From Labrys monachus (GTDB lineage: Bacteria > Pseudomonadota > Alphaproteobacteria > Rhizobiales > Labraceae), in NCBI RefSeq assembly GCF_030814655.1, contig NZ_JAUSVK010000001.1:229501-293500 (forward strand): a stretch of 64,000 bases of DNA, read 5' to 3'. The stretch's first letter is position 1; the number at the start of each line of letters is the position of its first letter. The notes below the pieces were generated by a model that saw only the letters and a program-made list of their open reading frames with translations, ran no database searches and had not been told where the DNA came from. Shown in pieces: positions 1 through 8,574 of the stretch. The translations under genes and the position numbers were made by a program.

Positions 1-370
1 TACGCAGATAGTCGTAGCCGGCGAAATAGCCGGGATAGTTGGCGACGGTACCCTTGGCGATCGTGTCGACCGGTGCGGCATTCCAGATCGCCGAGGACTC
101 GAAGGTGATCGCACCGAAGTTGCTACCGGTCGGCTCCTTGGCAGTGTTGAGCGGATAGGTCGAGAGAAAGAGCTGGACGTCGAAGTCGTCATAAGCTTCG
201 TGGCCGAGCCCACCGTGGCGGTAGTAGCTCGCTGCGCGCCACGTGTTGAGGCTGGCGCCGTCGGTGATCAACACAATGACGTTCTTGGTTGCTCCTTCGG
301 CGGCAAAGCCGGCCGGGGCGAGCGCCGAGCCGACGACCAGCGCGATCAGGGCGGGTTTGACGAGGTGCAT
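1..370 (-). CDS. Alkaline phosphatase, 5' part (runs off the left edge)
   Basis: Minus-strand gene starting with ATG at 370; about 123 codons are visible. A GGAGG ribosome site lies 6 nt upstream of the ATG. The first ~23 residues form a Sec signal peptide ending around AGFAAE, so the enzyme is predicted to be periplasmic. The mature start NVIVLITDGASLN is the first metal-ligand block of the alkaline phosphatase superfamily (Asp in the position of the NVIxxIGDG motif). The family hydrolyses phosphomonoesters with two Zn and one Mg. The nucleophile Ser/Thr and later ligands lie outside the window. A Zur-like palindrome sits about 40 nt upstream, suggesting that this zinc enzyme is controlled by zinc status. 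A second alkaline-phosphatase-like fragment occurs at 14.7 kb. Confidence 0.75.
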   Translation of the reverse strand, partial: MHLVKPALIALVVGSALAPAGFAAEGATKNVIVLITDGASLNTWRAASYYRHGGLGHEAYDDFDVQLFLSTYPLNTAKEPTGSNFGAITFESSAIWNAAPVDTIAKGTVANYPGYFAGYDYLR

Positions 371-408
371 GAGAAGGCCTCCATTGCGAGAATGCCTCAA
401 GTTCTATA

Positions 409-425
409 ATGTTATATCGTAACAT
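409..425. promoter_or_regulatory. Putative Zur box upstream of the alkaline phosphatase gene
   Basis: The sequence ATGTTATATCGTAACAT is an inverted repeat with the layout GTTAT-N3-(A/G)TAAC seen in proteobacterial Zur operators. It lies about 40 nt before the phosphatase ATG, where a repressor would block transcription. A second site of the same form occurs at 18.77 kb in front of the FecB-type operon. The assignment is by pattern only; no zur gene is visible in the window. Confidence 0.55.
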
Positions 426-449
426 CCGCATGACCGATCGTCACGCACT

Positions 450-601
450 ACCCTTGGACCCACCGGACCGCTTCTGCGCTCCGTTCCGGCCGGGCCGGAG
501 AATAGCAAAGTCGATGACGGCCGAGAGTTTCACCAGCGAATCGCCGTTTGCGACAGCCAGCGATACAGCTCATCCAGAACGAAGAAGCCCGGTTGTCCCA
601 T
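450..601 (-). pseudogene. IS5-family transposase, N-terminal remnant with frameshift
   Basis: Reading down from an ATG at 601 with a good upstream AAGGCAGG gives MGQPGFFVLDELYRWLSQ. This matches the start of IS5-group transposases (InsH N-terminal domain). The frame then stops at about 533. In the neighbouring frame the expected continuation appears (GDSLVKLSAVIDF followed by GGSKG), so one frameshift has occurred. The homology stops after GGSKG near 450, so the rest of the transposase is gone. No terminal inverted repeat was recognised. It is a dead scrap of an insertion sequence just upstream of the phosphatase promoter. Confidence 0.6.
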
Positions 602-1223
602 CCCTGCCTTCGCCGTTCCAACATCTCGAGAAAATCATGAACCGCTGGAAACGGCCGGGCCTTTCGATGGTCGTACCGCGCGGCAGCGTTGTTGACGACC
701 GCGCCTGCTCGAAGCTCTCCCGGACATCTTCTCCATCTGCGACCACAGCCGGCGCCCGCGCACGACCGCCCAGGTCCCAGGCGTCGAGTCCCGACGCAAC
801 GCCGGCCCCGATCTTGAGCACACCGTCCATCGGCGCGCACCTCGACACTCCGCTCGCCGGACTCTCCTTCAGAAATGAGGAAAGAACACCGCTGAACCTC
901 GCCCTCGAAGAGATCGAGGTCGCCATCGCCGAGGTGACCGAGCGCTCGCAGCAGCGCAGCAAAGGCCGGGGTGTGTGACGGGGGCAGCGCCGAACCGCCG
1001 GCCCCGGCTCGGTGCGCGCGTCTTCTGGGCATCAAAGCCCGAACGCGATGGAGATGTGCGTCCTACGTGTCTGGTCCAACAACCCGGACAGCAGGTGGTG
1101 CGTAATACTACTTTCGAGACGAAATGGTCTTGAGATGGCGCAGCTCTTCACACTATCGTCACATCCATCGATGCTCGCCGCTCCATTGCGTCTGCGGATT
1201 CGCATCGGGAGAGCCGAGGCGCG
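602..1223. other. Gene-free stretch upstream of the ParA gene
   Basis: Long overlapping frames exist on both strands, as expected at this GC content. None has a recognisable domain, a convincing ribosome site or protein-like composition (they are Arg/Ser/Pro-rich). It is probably eroded DNA flanking the IS5 remnant. The promoter of the ParA gene should lie in its last 150 bases, but no clear -35/-10 pair was picked out. Confidence 0.4.
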
Positions 1224-2075
1224 ATGCGAATGGCGACATCGACGACAATCGTCGTCACTTCCGCCGGGAGGAGCCGCGCGGGACGCGCTTCTGTTTTCGC
1301 CGTCGCCAACAAGAAGGGCGGCACCGGCAAATCGACGACTGTGGTCAATCTCGCGGCCGAGCTGAGCGTTCGTGGCTTCAGGGTGCTGGTCGTCGATCTC
1401 GACGCTCAAGGCCACGCCGGTCTTGGCTTGGGGCGGGTCGCCGCCACCGGCGCTCCGAGCGTGCACGATGTGTTGTGCCATCGCTCATCGAAACTCGTCG
1501 ACGCCATCGTCGAGACCTTGGACCCGTTGATCGATCTGGCGCCGGCCGACCGCAATTTCAACGGTGACGTAAGGATCTCCGATCCCCGTCGGCTGGCCGA
1601 GGCCCTCGCCCCCATCGTGTACGACTACGACGCGATCCTGATCGACACGCCACCCTCATCGCCGCGTCTGATCGTCGCCGGCATGATGGCGGCTGACGCC
1701 GTGGTCGTACCAACCTTGCTCGACCACCTTTCATTCGACGGCGTCGGACAATTCCTGCGCGCCTATCACGGTGTCATCGCCGAACTGAAGGTCGGCTGCG
1801 CCGGAGCCATGATCGTACCATCGCGGGTCGACCTGCGCTCATCGATGCAGAAGGACGTGCTCAGCCGGATGACCAGCAGCTACGGCCGCGCCCAACTCGC
1901 CACCGGCGTGCGCATCGACGTTGCCGTCGCCGAAGCCTTCGGCGCCTGCCGACCACTGCGGTTGTGGCGTCCCTCGGCGCGGGCAGTATCCGATTTCGCG
2001 CGTCTTGCCGATGAGATCTTGTGGCACTTCGTTCCGCATGGCCTGCAGCCGGCACCGGCCGGTCAGTACGCATGA
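1224..2075 (+). CDS. ParA/Soj-family ATPase
   Basis: A 283-residue P-loop ATPase of the ParA/MinD class. The deviant Walker A box KKGGTGKST is at residues ~30-38, followed by VVDLDAQGHAG (Walker A', switch I) and LIDTPPS (switch II). The extra Lys before GG marks the ParA group, which forms ATP-dependent dimers on DNA and partitions plasmids, chromosomes or integrative elements. No parB-like gene follows; the next gene is a broken CYTH-domain gene 65 nt downstream. The N-terminal ~20 residues are low-complexity, so the true start could be internal. In this setting it probably belongs to the mobile element represented by traACD and the recombinase, as an orphan maintenance protein. Confidence 0.8.
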   Translation: MRMATSTTIVVTSAGRSRAGRASVFAVANKKGGTGKSTTVVNLAAELSVRGFRVLVVDLDAQGHAGLGLGRVAATGAPSVHDVLCHRSSKLVDAIVETLDPLIDLAPADRNFNGDVRISDPRRLAEALAPIVYDYDAILIDTPPSSPRLIVAGMMAADAVVVPTLLDHLSFDGVGQFLRAYHGVIAELKVGCAGAMIVPSRVDLRSSMQKDVLSRMTSSYGRAQLATGVRIDVAVAEAFGACRPLRLWRPSARAVSDFARLADEILWHFVPHGLQPAPAGQYA

Positions 2076-2140
2076 CGATGACGGCGAGCGGTATCGCGTC
2101 GGCCAGAACGCACCTGAATGACCATGACGGGTGAAACCCA

Positions 2141-2385
2141 GTGGGAATCGAGATCGAACGCAAGTTCCTCATCGTGACGGACGCTTGGAAAAGCGAGGTC
2201 GTCCAAAGCCATGCGTTGCGCGATGCCGTTCTGCTCCAATGCCGGTTCGGCAAGTTGCGAGTACGTCTCGACGGGGTTCATACTTGGTTGACCCTGAAAG
2301 GCGCGCGACGCGGGTTGCGACGAACCGAGTTCGAATGGCGGATTCCGGCTCTCCTCGCCAAGGCTCTCTTTCGGATGAGCGTGTT
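2141..2385 (+). pseudogene. CYTH-domain protein, 5' fragment
   Basis: Starts at GTG 2141. The product begins GIEIERKFLI, the ExExK signature of the CYTH family (triphosphate tunnel metalloenzymes such as inorganic triphosphatase or class IV adenylate cyclase). It continues through KLRVRL and WLTLKGAR, the second and third strands of the tunnel, to EFEWRIP. Homology ends near 2380, where an IS3-type orfA remnant starts on the opposite strand. The second half of the tunnel, including its basic residues, is missing, so the product cannot be a complete enzyme. Disruption by an insertion sequence followed by decay is the simplest explanation. Confidence 0.65.
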
Positions 2386-2640
2386 CGGTTGCCAGAGGAT
2401 TGACCGGCGCCCGTTTGGGGCCGCGTGCGACGGTCTTCAGCGCCTGATAGGCGCCGGCGTCACGTTGGCGCCGCCAGTCGGTCAGGGTCGAAGAATACAG
2501 CCCCTCGCGCCGCAGGATCGCACCGATACCTCCGGAGCCGGCCCGGTCGACATCGCCAAGAATGCGAAGCTTGTCGGCCGCCGTGAACGTGCGGCGACGG
2601 GGGCGGTCCAAGAGTTCGGGCGACGCCGCCGGTGGTTCTG
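2380..2640 (-). pseudogene. IS3-type transposase OrfA remnant
   Basis: The minus-strand product contains RPRRRTFTAADKLRIL, then GGIGAILRREGLYSS and LTDWRRQRDAGA. This is the helix-turn-helix region of a common rhizobial IS3-family OrfA. The usual leucine-zipper tail and the whole OrfB integrase are absent; homology ends at about PVNPLA near 2380, at the junction with the CYTH fragment. The open frame continues to 2063, but that part is only the antisense of the CYTH remnant. Non-functional. Confidence 0.65.
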
Positions 2641-2782
2641 AAACCAGCGTCGGCCGGCGCCTTCCGAAGGTTCAGCTCCACCGGCGGCAAAGGGCGTTGC
2701 GGCTATCGTGCGTGGCATGACCATGTCGATGTTCTCACCTCAGCCCTCAAGGCTAAACTGGCCGGCGCGTGTTGTCTCATCG

Positions 2783-2945
2783 TCATTGGCACAGAGGGGC
2801 CTCTATGGGCGGTAGTGGCGGGCGATAGCTGCGTCGTTCGATCAAGGCACCGTAGACGTCACAGACCGTGACCATCCGTGTCAGAAGGGGGATCTGGCTG
2901 CCCGCGAGACCGTCCGGGTAAGCGGGAAGGTTTGATTGCAAAAGA
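2783..2945 (-). pseudogene. HD-GYP domain remnant
   Basis: The minus-strand frame reads YPDGLAGSQIP, then RMVTVCDVYGALIERRSYRP. These are the GYP loop and the following helix of HD-GYP cyclic-di-GMP phosphodiesterases. The HD metal-binding motif and the HHExxDGxG lead-in are missing. The sequence to ~3212 has no matching frame. It is a C-terminal scrap of a signalling gene left in the rearranged strip between 2.1 and 3.2 kb. Confidence 0.5.
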
Positions 2946-3212
2946 TCATCGCGCTCGTCGTGCCAAACGCTTGAGGGTGGCGATCTGCCGAAAGAACTCG
3001 GTTCGAGATTGGCCGGGGCTGCTGAGCTGCGCATTCTGGCGCTCGTTGGAAGAACATCGGCGATGATGCCAGCCTGAGCACCAATCTTGGCGCCTTTCCG
3101 ATGCACAGACGCTCCTTCGAGGTCCGCGGCAACACCGCCTGGTCGGTGACGGTGTTGTGAGCTTCACATAATCCTACAGATTCAGAGATCGAGCAAAACC
3201 GCAACTGTAATG

Positions 3213-4199
3213 CTATCTCCGAAGATGTGGACAGGCGATCGCAGCGGGTGCTCGGGCAACATCTCCGACCACAGCCTCTACGGCTTGAGACAGCAGGTCT
3301 CGTCGAGTTGAAAGTGAATATATGTCTTGTGCAAAGGCCGTATTGGCCTTGGCGTCAAATACCAGCTCAGCCATGATCCGGTCACCAATGATGCGCCCCA
3401 TCAAGGTCTGCGCCGACTCAAGATCGGGAACAGCTTCGCTGACGACGACATGCGTTTCGCGTAGCTCCGGCTTCATGAGTGCCTTGATGATCAGTTCATG
3501 CGCGTTTTCCTGTGTGAGGGTCCAGATTGCACCGATGATGACGTACATCTTGTCCCATGCTTCATCGCCGATCATGGCTTTCCAGCCAGTCAGAACATTT
3601 GTCATGACTTCGACCTGATTCTTGGCTGCCCGATTTTGGCAATAAAGAATCATGTCACCGATACTGCGAGCATAGGTGGCGAATTCCGCGTATGTGAATG
3701 ACTTTTGAGAAACTATCTTGCCGATAAAATCGAGAGTTGCGGCAATCATTACATCTGTATTGATCTTGTCCTCCAAATTCATACCTGAGATATAGTTTTT
3801 TGTGTCTCTCACTTTGATGATTTGATCGCGATAACTCTGTAGGGCAGGGGTCCATTGCCCAAACGAGGGATACTCGCCATAGCCTGAAATGATCGAGAAT
3901 ATTCCCAGGGGAATGTGCGAAATGGCCTTTGTCACGTCGTAAATATGTCCAACGCTCTGGTGGACGTAACGGGTGTTCGCGTCCGCCAGAAGCGTGTAGC
4001 GCCCACCATCGAACGTCGATTCAACGTAGAGTAGCGGATATATGGTTTGGCCAATGTTCACGATGTTGACGGCGTAATTTGCGCGCATCGCCGAGTCGAT
4101 GTCCTTAGCGTATTGGAAGGACTGGAGTTGCTGATTGCCTGCGAATTCGGCGTAGTATTCCAAGGTGTGCGGATAGCCGTCTGCGGGGTTCAATGCCAT
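3213..4199 (-). CDS. Unrecognised 328-residue protein
   Basis: The ATG at 4199 (MALNPADGYPHTLEYY) is preferred because a GAGG lies about 8 nt upstream; an ATG at 4211 is possible. No known domain, signal peptide or clear membrane segment was recognised. The protein is rich in Tyr, Ile, Asn and Thr and has a helical look (DIDSAMRANYAVNIV; LEDKINTDVMIAATLDFIGKI), unlike its Ala/Arg-rich neighbours. The gene is also visibly more A+T-rich than the flanking operons, a hint of separate origin. It lies 94 nt downstream of the ABC permease gene in the same direction and could be the last gene of the hydantoinase-type operon or an independent acquisition. Function unknown. Confidence 0.6.
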   Translation of the reverse strand: MALNPADGYPHTLEYYAEFAGNQQLQSFQYAKDIDSAMRANYAVNIVNIGQTIYPLLYVESTFDGGRYTLLADANTRYVHQSVGHIYDVTKAISHIPLGIFSIISGYGEYPSFGQWTPALQSYRDQIIKVRDTKNYISGMNLEDKINTDVMIAATLDFIGKIVSQKSFTYAEFATYARSIGDMILYCQNRAAKNQVEVMTNVLTGWKAMIGDEAWDKMYVIIGAIWTLTQENAHELIIKALMKPELRETHVVVSEAVPDLESAQTLMGRIIGDRIMAELVFDAKANTAFAQDIYSLSTRRDLLSQAVEAVVGDVARAPAAIACPHLRR

Positions 4200-4293
4200 T
4201 TTCAGCCTCATCCTGTTCGAGTTGAAGACCACACGTCTCAGTTTGCGGAAGCGAGCCCCCACATCGACGATAGGCGGGATCCCCCCTCGGGAA

Positions 4294-5073
4294 TCAGCCC
4301 GTGGCGAATTCTTGCTTGCGGTTTGCCCAGCCACAGACACGCTGCTCGATGATTGCGAAGACCACGTAGAGAAGAATGCCGAGAAGAGCGAGCGCGAAGA
4401 GGCCGGCGAAGGCGAGCGGCACGTCGAAGCTCGCCGTCGCCATCATCATCACGGTTCCTATCCCCCGATTTGCGGCGACGGTTTCCGACAGCACGGTGCC
4501 GACGAAGGCGAGTGTCACCGCGACTTTCAACGATGCGAAGAAGTAGGGCATCGTCCGCGGCAGGCTGACGTTCCAGAACACTTGGGACCGGTTGGCGCCG
4601 AGCGCTTTCAGCACGTCCTCCATCTCGGGTTCGGTCGTAGCCAGTCCCGTTGCCACGTTCACGACGATCGGGAAGATGCATGTGGTCAACGCCGTCAAGA
4701 TGGCAGGAACGGTTCCCGAGCCGAACCACAGGACGAAGATCGGCACGACCGCGACTTTGGGAATCGACGAAAAGCCTACGAGGAGAGGATAGGCGACGCT
4801 ATACGCCGTCCGGGACACGCCGACTGCCGCGCCCAGCGCCACACCGATGACCATGCCGGCTATGAAGCCGATTATCGTGGTGGCAAGTGTTTGCAAGATA
4901 TGGGGCCAGAGCGCCGGCATCTGGAGGATCAGTGTCGAGACGATCGCGCTCGGCCTGGGAAGCACGATGGGACTGACCGAAAGGATGACGCACGCCACCT
5001 CCCAGAAAACGAACAGCAACGCGATGAAGACGATCGATTTGATCTGGTCGACTCTGCTTTTTGACAAGGTCAT
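4294..5073 (-). CDS. ABC transporter permease, SsuC/TauC/ThiX type
   Basis: 259 residues starting at ATG 5073, chosen for the AGGAGG 7 nt upstream; an earlier start at 5106 would overlap the ATPase gene. About six hydrophobic segments are visible. The BPD_transp_1 coupling loop for the ATPase is near MEDVLKALGANRSQVFWNV (EAA motif). This is the class of single-permease importers for nitrate, taurine, sulfonates and pyrimidine precursors. It partners the ATPase at 5084-5908 and the NMT1-like binding protein at 8571-9605. Since the operon also encodes a D-hydantoinase-like enzyme, the cargo is inferred to be a cyclic amide, pyrimidine or related N-compound, not demonstrated. Confidence 0.85.
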   Translation of the reverse strand: MTLSKSRVDQIKSIVFIALLFVFWEVACVILSVSPIVLPRPSAIVSTLILQMPALWPHILQTLATTIIGFIAGMVIGVALGAAVGVSRTAYSVAYPLLVGFSSIPKVAVVPIFVLWFGSGTVPAILTALTTCIFPIVVNVATGLATTEPEMEDVLKALGANRSQVFWNVSLPRTMPYFFASLKVAVTLAFVGTVLSETVAANRGIGTVMMMATASFDVPLAFAGLFALALLGILLYVVFAIIEQRVCGWANRKQEFATG

Positions 5074-5083
5074 GTCCGCCCTC

Positions 5084-5908
5084 CTAGCCCCGACGCGCTT
5101 CGGCAATCATTCGCCTCAGATCGTTCGTCAGTGCTGCGAAATCAGGTTCGAAGCTCGTCTCCAGCGTTCGCGGTCGGGCAAAGGCGACGGCTCTGTCTTC
5201 GGTGACGCGCCCGGGACGGGCACTCATCACCAGAATGCGGCTGGCCAGGAAAGCCGCCTCACGCAGGTCATGGGTGACGAGAAACACGGTTGGCCGCGTG
5301 TCCATCCAGAGATCTTGAAGAATGGACCAGAGCTCCTCGCGGGTGAACTGGTCCAGGGCGCCGAAGGGTTCGTCCAGCATCAGAAGCTTCGGCGAGTGGA
5401 TGAGCGCGCGGCATAGGCTGGCCCGTTGCAGCATGCCGCCCGACAGTTCCCACGGTCGCCTGTCGCCGAAGCCCACGAGCCCGACCTTCGACAGCAGTGC
5501 TTCGGCGCGGTCACGAAAGAGAGTGTGCTTGTCTCGCCGGAAGGTCTCGGCATAGGGCGACACGATCTTCAATGGCAACATGATGTTCTCGCGGATCGTC
5601 AGCCAGGGCAGCATGGTCGGATTCTGAAAGGCCATACCGATGCCGATCTGTTTCGCCCCCACTTCCCGTCCGGCGAGGAAGACGTTGCCTTCGGTCGGGC
5701 GCAGCAGACCGGCAACGAGTTTCAGGATGGTGGACTTCCCACAGCCGGAAGGACCGACCATGGCGACGAAATCGCCCGGATGGACGGTGAGATTCGTCCG
5801 GTCGAGCGCCAGGAAGGCGTCCTTTCCCGTGCCGAAACGGACCTGCACGTCTTCGAGGTGGACAATCCGCGCAGGCGGTGACGAGGGCGAACCGTCCACT
5901 GTCATCAC
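5084..5908 (-). CDS. ABC transporter ATP-binding protein, SsuB/TauB type
   Basis: 274 residues with the full ABC set: Walker A GPSGCGKST, Q-loop AFQNPTMLPW, signature LSGGMLQR, Walker B LLMLDEPFGALD and switch His in VTHDLREA. The sequence pattern is that of ATPases energising nitrate/sulfonate/taurine-type importers. Its start overlaps the stop of the GlcG/HbpS-like gene (5905-5908), and its stop lies 10 nt before the permease start, so the genes are translationally linked. Confidence 0.88.
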   Translation of the reverse strand: MMTVDGSPSSPPARIVHLEDVQVRFGTGKDAFLALDRTNLTVHPGDFVAMVGPSGCGKSTILKLVAGLLRPTEGNVFLAGREVGAKQIGIGMAFQNPTMLPWLTIRENIMLPLKIVSPYAETFRRDKHTLFRDRAEALLSKVGLVGFGDRRPWELSGGMLQRASLCRALIHSPKLLMLDEPFGALDQFTREELWSILQDLWMDTRPTVFLVTHDLREAAFLASRILVMSARPGRVTEDRAVAFARPRTLETSFEPDFAALTNDLRRMIAEARRG

Positions 5909-6390
5909 GTGATGTTCCCTTCACCGATTTGGGTTTCGAACGCCGCGACCGCCGCCTTGGCGATCTCCAGATCCTGTTCGCCGGTCCCGGAACCGACGCC
6001 GATGCCGCCGACGATCTGACCGTTCACGAGCAGGGGCAGCCCGCCGAGAAGATTGGTCATACGTCCGCCGGTCGCCTCCGCGAGGGCCAGGGCCTTGTCG
6101 GGAGGGATGTTTCCCGTGGGCAGGCCGGTGGTCGCAGCGGTCATGGCCTTGCGGGTGGCGCTCTCGACCGAGAGCACGCGAGAACCGTCCATCCGAAGGA
6201 AGGCCAATAGGTTGCAGCCTTCGTCGACGATGGCGATGCATTGGGGAACGGTCAGGTTCGTCGCGGCAGCGACCGCCGCGTTCAGCACGAACATGGCGCC
6301 TTCGTGGGTGAGCTTGACGGCGGGGCGCAGAGCCGCTCCGGCTGGAGGTGCGCTGCGCATCGGCGTGCCGGTGTCGTCTTGGTCAGACAT
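5905..6390 (-). CDS. GlcG/HbpS family protein (DUF336)
   Basis: About 161 residues from ATG 6390; starts at 6399 or 6408 are also in frame and the ribosome site does not decide. The domain signature is clear: GCNLLAFLRMDGSRVLSVESA, then KAMTAATTGLPTG and LLGGLPLLVNGQIVGGIGVGSG. Members include the GlcG protein of glycolate operons and haem-binding HbpS; the biochemical role in catabolic operons is poorly defined. The start overlaps the end of the SDR gene and the stop overlaps the ATPase start, placing it firmly inside the transport/hydantoinase operon. Confidence 0.8.
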   Translation of the reverse strand: MSDQDDTGTPMRSAPPAGAALRPAVKLTHEGAMFVLNAAVAAATNLTVPQCIAIVDEGCNLLAFLRMDGSRVLSVESATRKAMTAATTGLPTGNIPPDKALALAEATGGRMTNLLGGLPLLVNGQIVGGIGVGSGTGEQDLEIAKAAVAAFETQIGEGNIT

Positions 6391-7144
6391 GGCGCACATA
6401 TCCACCATCGACGCGATAGACGCTTCCGGTAACGTAGGATGCGGGCTGCCCGCACAGGAAGGCCGCGACCGCAGCGACTTCTCCGGGCGTGGCGTATCGG
6501 CCCATTGGAATCTGCGAGAAGGAACGCTGCCTGACGGTTTCGACGTCGATCTTCTCGCGCTCGGCCACGGCCTGGTCCGTCAGATGAACGCGCTCGGTCG
6601 CCACGCGTCCCGGCATCAGGACGTTGACCGTTACCCCGTCCGTGGCGACTTCGGGCGCGAGAGACTTGGCCCAGGCGACCAGCCCGGCGCGCAGCGTATT
6701 CGAGATACCGAGGACCGGAATGGGCTGGACGGCGCCCGTGCTGACCACGGTGAGGATCCGGCCCCAGCCGTTGCGACGCATGGCGGGCAGGAAGAGGTCG
6801 GTCAGGCGGATGACCGAAAGCGACATGGTCCTGAAACTCTCTTCCCAGTCGGAGGGCGCGCGCCCGAGGGCGCTCCCGTAAGGCGGGCCGCCGGTGTTGT
6901 TCACGAGAATGTCGACATCGCCGACGGCTTCGGCGAACGCGGCGAAGGATGAGGCGTCGGCCAGGTCGAGATGGAAGGCGCGCGCGCCGCCCAGTCCCGC
7001 CGCCGCGGCCGCCAGTACCCTCTCGTCGCGTGCCGCGATGGTGACGTCCACGCCTTCCTCGGCGAGGGCGCCGGCGATCGCCAGCCCCATGCCGCGGTTT
7101 CCGCCGAGCACCAGCGCGCGCTTGCCTTCGATCTTCAGGTCCAT
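6383..7144 (-). CDS. SDR-family protein lacking the YxxxK catalytic pair
   Basis: 253 residues from ATG 7144. The nucleotide-binding start RALVLGGNRGMGLA (residues 9-22) and VNNTGGP (81-87) show the Rossmann fold of short-chain dehydrogenases. Ser135 of the triad is present, but the segment that normally holds Tyr-x3-Lys reads GISNTLRAG (146-154). Ser/Asn and Arg replace the catalytic Tyr and Lys. This substitution is known in a sub-branch of classical SDRs, which may not be ordinary oxidoreductases. The gene overlaps the hydantoinase stop (7135-7144) and the DUF336 start, so it is part of the operon. The reaction is unassigned. Confidence 0.8.
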   Translation of the reverse strand: MDLKIEGKRALVLGGNRGMGLAIAGALAEEGVDVTIAARDERVLAAAAAGLGGARAFHLDLADASSFAAFAEAVGDVDILVNNTGGPPYGSALGRAPSDWEESFRTMSLSVIRLTDLFLPAMRRNGWGRILTVVSTGAVQPIPVLGISNTLRAGLVAWAKSLAPEVATDGVTVNVLMPGRVATERVHLTDQAVAEREKIDVETVRQRSFSQIPMGRYATPGEVAAVAAFLCGQPASYVTGSVYRVDGGYVRHV

Positions 7145-8574
7145 GCCTCGATCTCCCTCTTCTTCCAGGCCGAGGACGTGTCCTGCTCGAGGAAGCGCCC
7201 TCTCCCGGGCTTGCCCTTCAGCTCTCCCTTGTCGACGATGATCTCGCCCCGGCTGATCACCGTTTCCGGCCAGCCCTGTACCTCGAGCCCCTCGAAGGGT
7301 GTGTAGTCGACATTGTGGTGGAGAATGTCGTTGGTGATGGTCACGCGCCGATCCGGATCCCACAGGACCAGATCGGCATCGGCGCCGATGACGATCGAGC
7401 CCTTGCGCGGGTGCAGACCGTAGAGCTTCGCATTGTTGGTCGCCGTCAGGGCGACAAAACGGGGGAGATCGATACGCCCCTTGACCACCCCCTCGCTGAA
7501 CAGGATCGGCAGTCGCGTTTCCAGGCCGGGGACGCCGTTGGCGATGGCCCGGAACGACGGATCAGGACCGGCCTTGAGTTTGCCTTCGGCATCGAAGCAG
7601 TAGGGTGCATGATCGGAATTGAAGATGTCGATCGTGCCATCCTCGATCCTCTGCCAGAGCGCGGCCTGCGCCTGCGCGTCGCGGGGCGGTGGGCTGCACA
7701 TCGCTTTGGCGCCCAGCAGACCCGGCATGTCGAGATCCCGTTCCGTCAGCAGCAGATACTGAGGGCAGGTTTCGGCGATGACGACATGCCCCCGTGCTCG
7801 AGCCCGCCGAATTTCCTCGAGCGGCTCCCCGCCGCTGACATGGACGAAGACGAGGGGCACCCCCGGGATTTCCGCCAGCGTCACCGCCCTGTGCGTCGCT
7901 TCGCGCTCGACCGCGATCGGACGGGACCGCGCATGGTCGACAGGTCGTGTCTGTCCCGCGCGTTCGAGGCGGTCGGCGAGCCAGCCGATGATCTCGTGGT
8001 TTTCGGCATGGATCAGCATGATGGCCTTTTCCTGCCGAGCCGTTTCGAAAACGTCGAGGATCTGGCGATCGCTGAGCCGCATGGCCTCATAGGTCATGTA
8101 GACCTTGATGCTGGTGTGGCCGCTCCGGATCAGTGCCGGCAGCTCCTGCTCGAGGACGACGGGAGTAGGATCGCTGACGATGAGATGAAACCCATAGTCG
8201 CCGACAGTTTGGCCTGCGGCGCGGCTGTGGTAGTCCGCGACCGCGGCCGTCAGGGATTTCCCTCTGTGCTGGACACAGAAGGGTAGGATGGTGGTCGTCC
8301 CACCGAACGCCGCGCTGATGCTGCCCGAGCAGAATCCGTCGGCCATCCGCGCACCCTTGGAGGCAAGGCCAGGCGCCTGCGGCTGGTCGAGATGGCAATG
8401 GGCATCGATGCCGCCGGGAAGGACGAGCTTTCTAGTGGCATCGATGACCTGAAGGCCATCGATGAGCCGATCCGCGATGGTAGCGATGCGACCATCCTGG
8501 ATGCCGATGTCTGCCTTGAAGACATCGGAGGCCGTCGCGATGGTCCCGCCGCGGATGATGAGTTCAAATGTCAT
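7135..8574 (-). CDS. D-hydantoinase/dihydropyrimidinase-type amidohydrolase
   Basis: 479 residues, the usual length of the family. All metal-site residues are visible: HxH in DAHCH (59/61), carboxylatable Lys157 in SIKVYMTYE, His189 in LIHAEN, His245 in FVHVSGGE and Asp321 in FNSDHAPY. The family opens cyclic amides (hydantoins, dihydropyrimidines, allantoin) with a dinuclear zinc centre, in the cytosol. The overlaps with the binding-protein stop (8571-8574) and the SDR start show one operon with a dedicated importer. No carbamoylase (hydC/hydU-like) gene is present, so the second step of classical hydantoin or pyrimidine breakdown is not encoded here. The substrate remains open. Confidence 0.88.
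   Translation of the reverse strand: MTFELIIRGGTIATASDVFKADIGIQDGRIATIADRLIDGLQVIDATRKLVLPGGIDAHCHLDQPQAPGLASKGARMADGFCSGSISAAFGGTTTILPFCVQHRGKSLTAAVADYHSRAAGQTVGDYGFHLIVSDPTPVVLEQELPALIRSGHTSIKVYMTYEAMRLSDRQILDVFETARQEKAIMLIHAENHEIIGWLADRLERAGQTRPVDHARSRPIAVEREATHRAVTLAEIPGVPLVFVHVSGGEPLEEIRRARARGHVVIAETCPQYLLLTERDLDMPGLLGAKAMCSPPPRDAQAQAALWQRIEDGTIDIFNSDHAPYCFDAEGKLKAGPDPSFRAIANGVPGLETRLPILFSEGVVKGRIDLPRFVALTATNNAKLYGLHPRKGSIVIGADADLVLWDPDRRVTITNDILHHNVDYTPFEGLEVQGWPETVISRGEIIVDKGELKGKPGRGRFLEQDTSSAWKKREIEAWT

Noticed and set aside
409-1035. Overlapping open frames of 190 or so codons on both strands
   Set aside because: Composition is Arg/Ser/Pro-rich, no ribosome site or domain; part of the minus strand is instead an IS5 transposase remnant in two frames.
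2946-3212. An extended HD-GYP or other gene upstream of the HD-GYP scrap
   Set aside because: None of the frames continues the family pattern; the matching sequence ends near 2945.
4222-5064. 280-codon plus-strand frame
   Set aside because: Exact antisense of the ABC permease gene; the Glu/Asp/Arg/His-rich product is an artefact of high GC.
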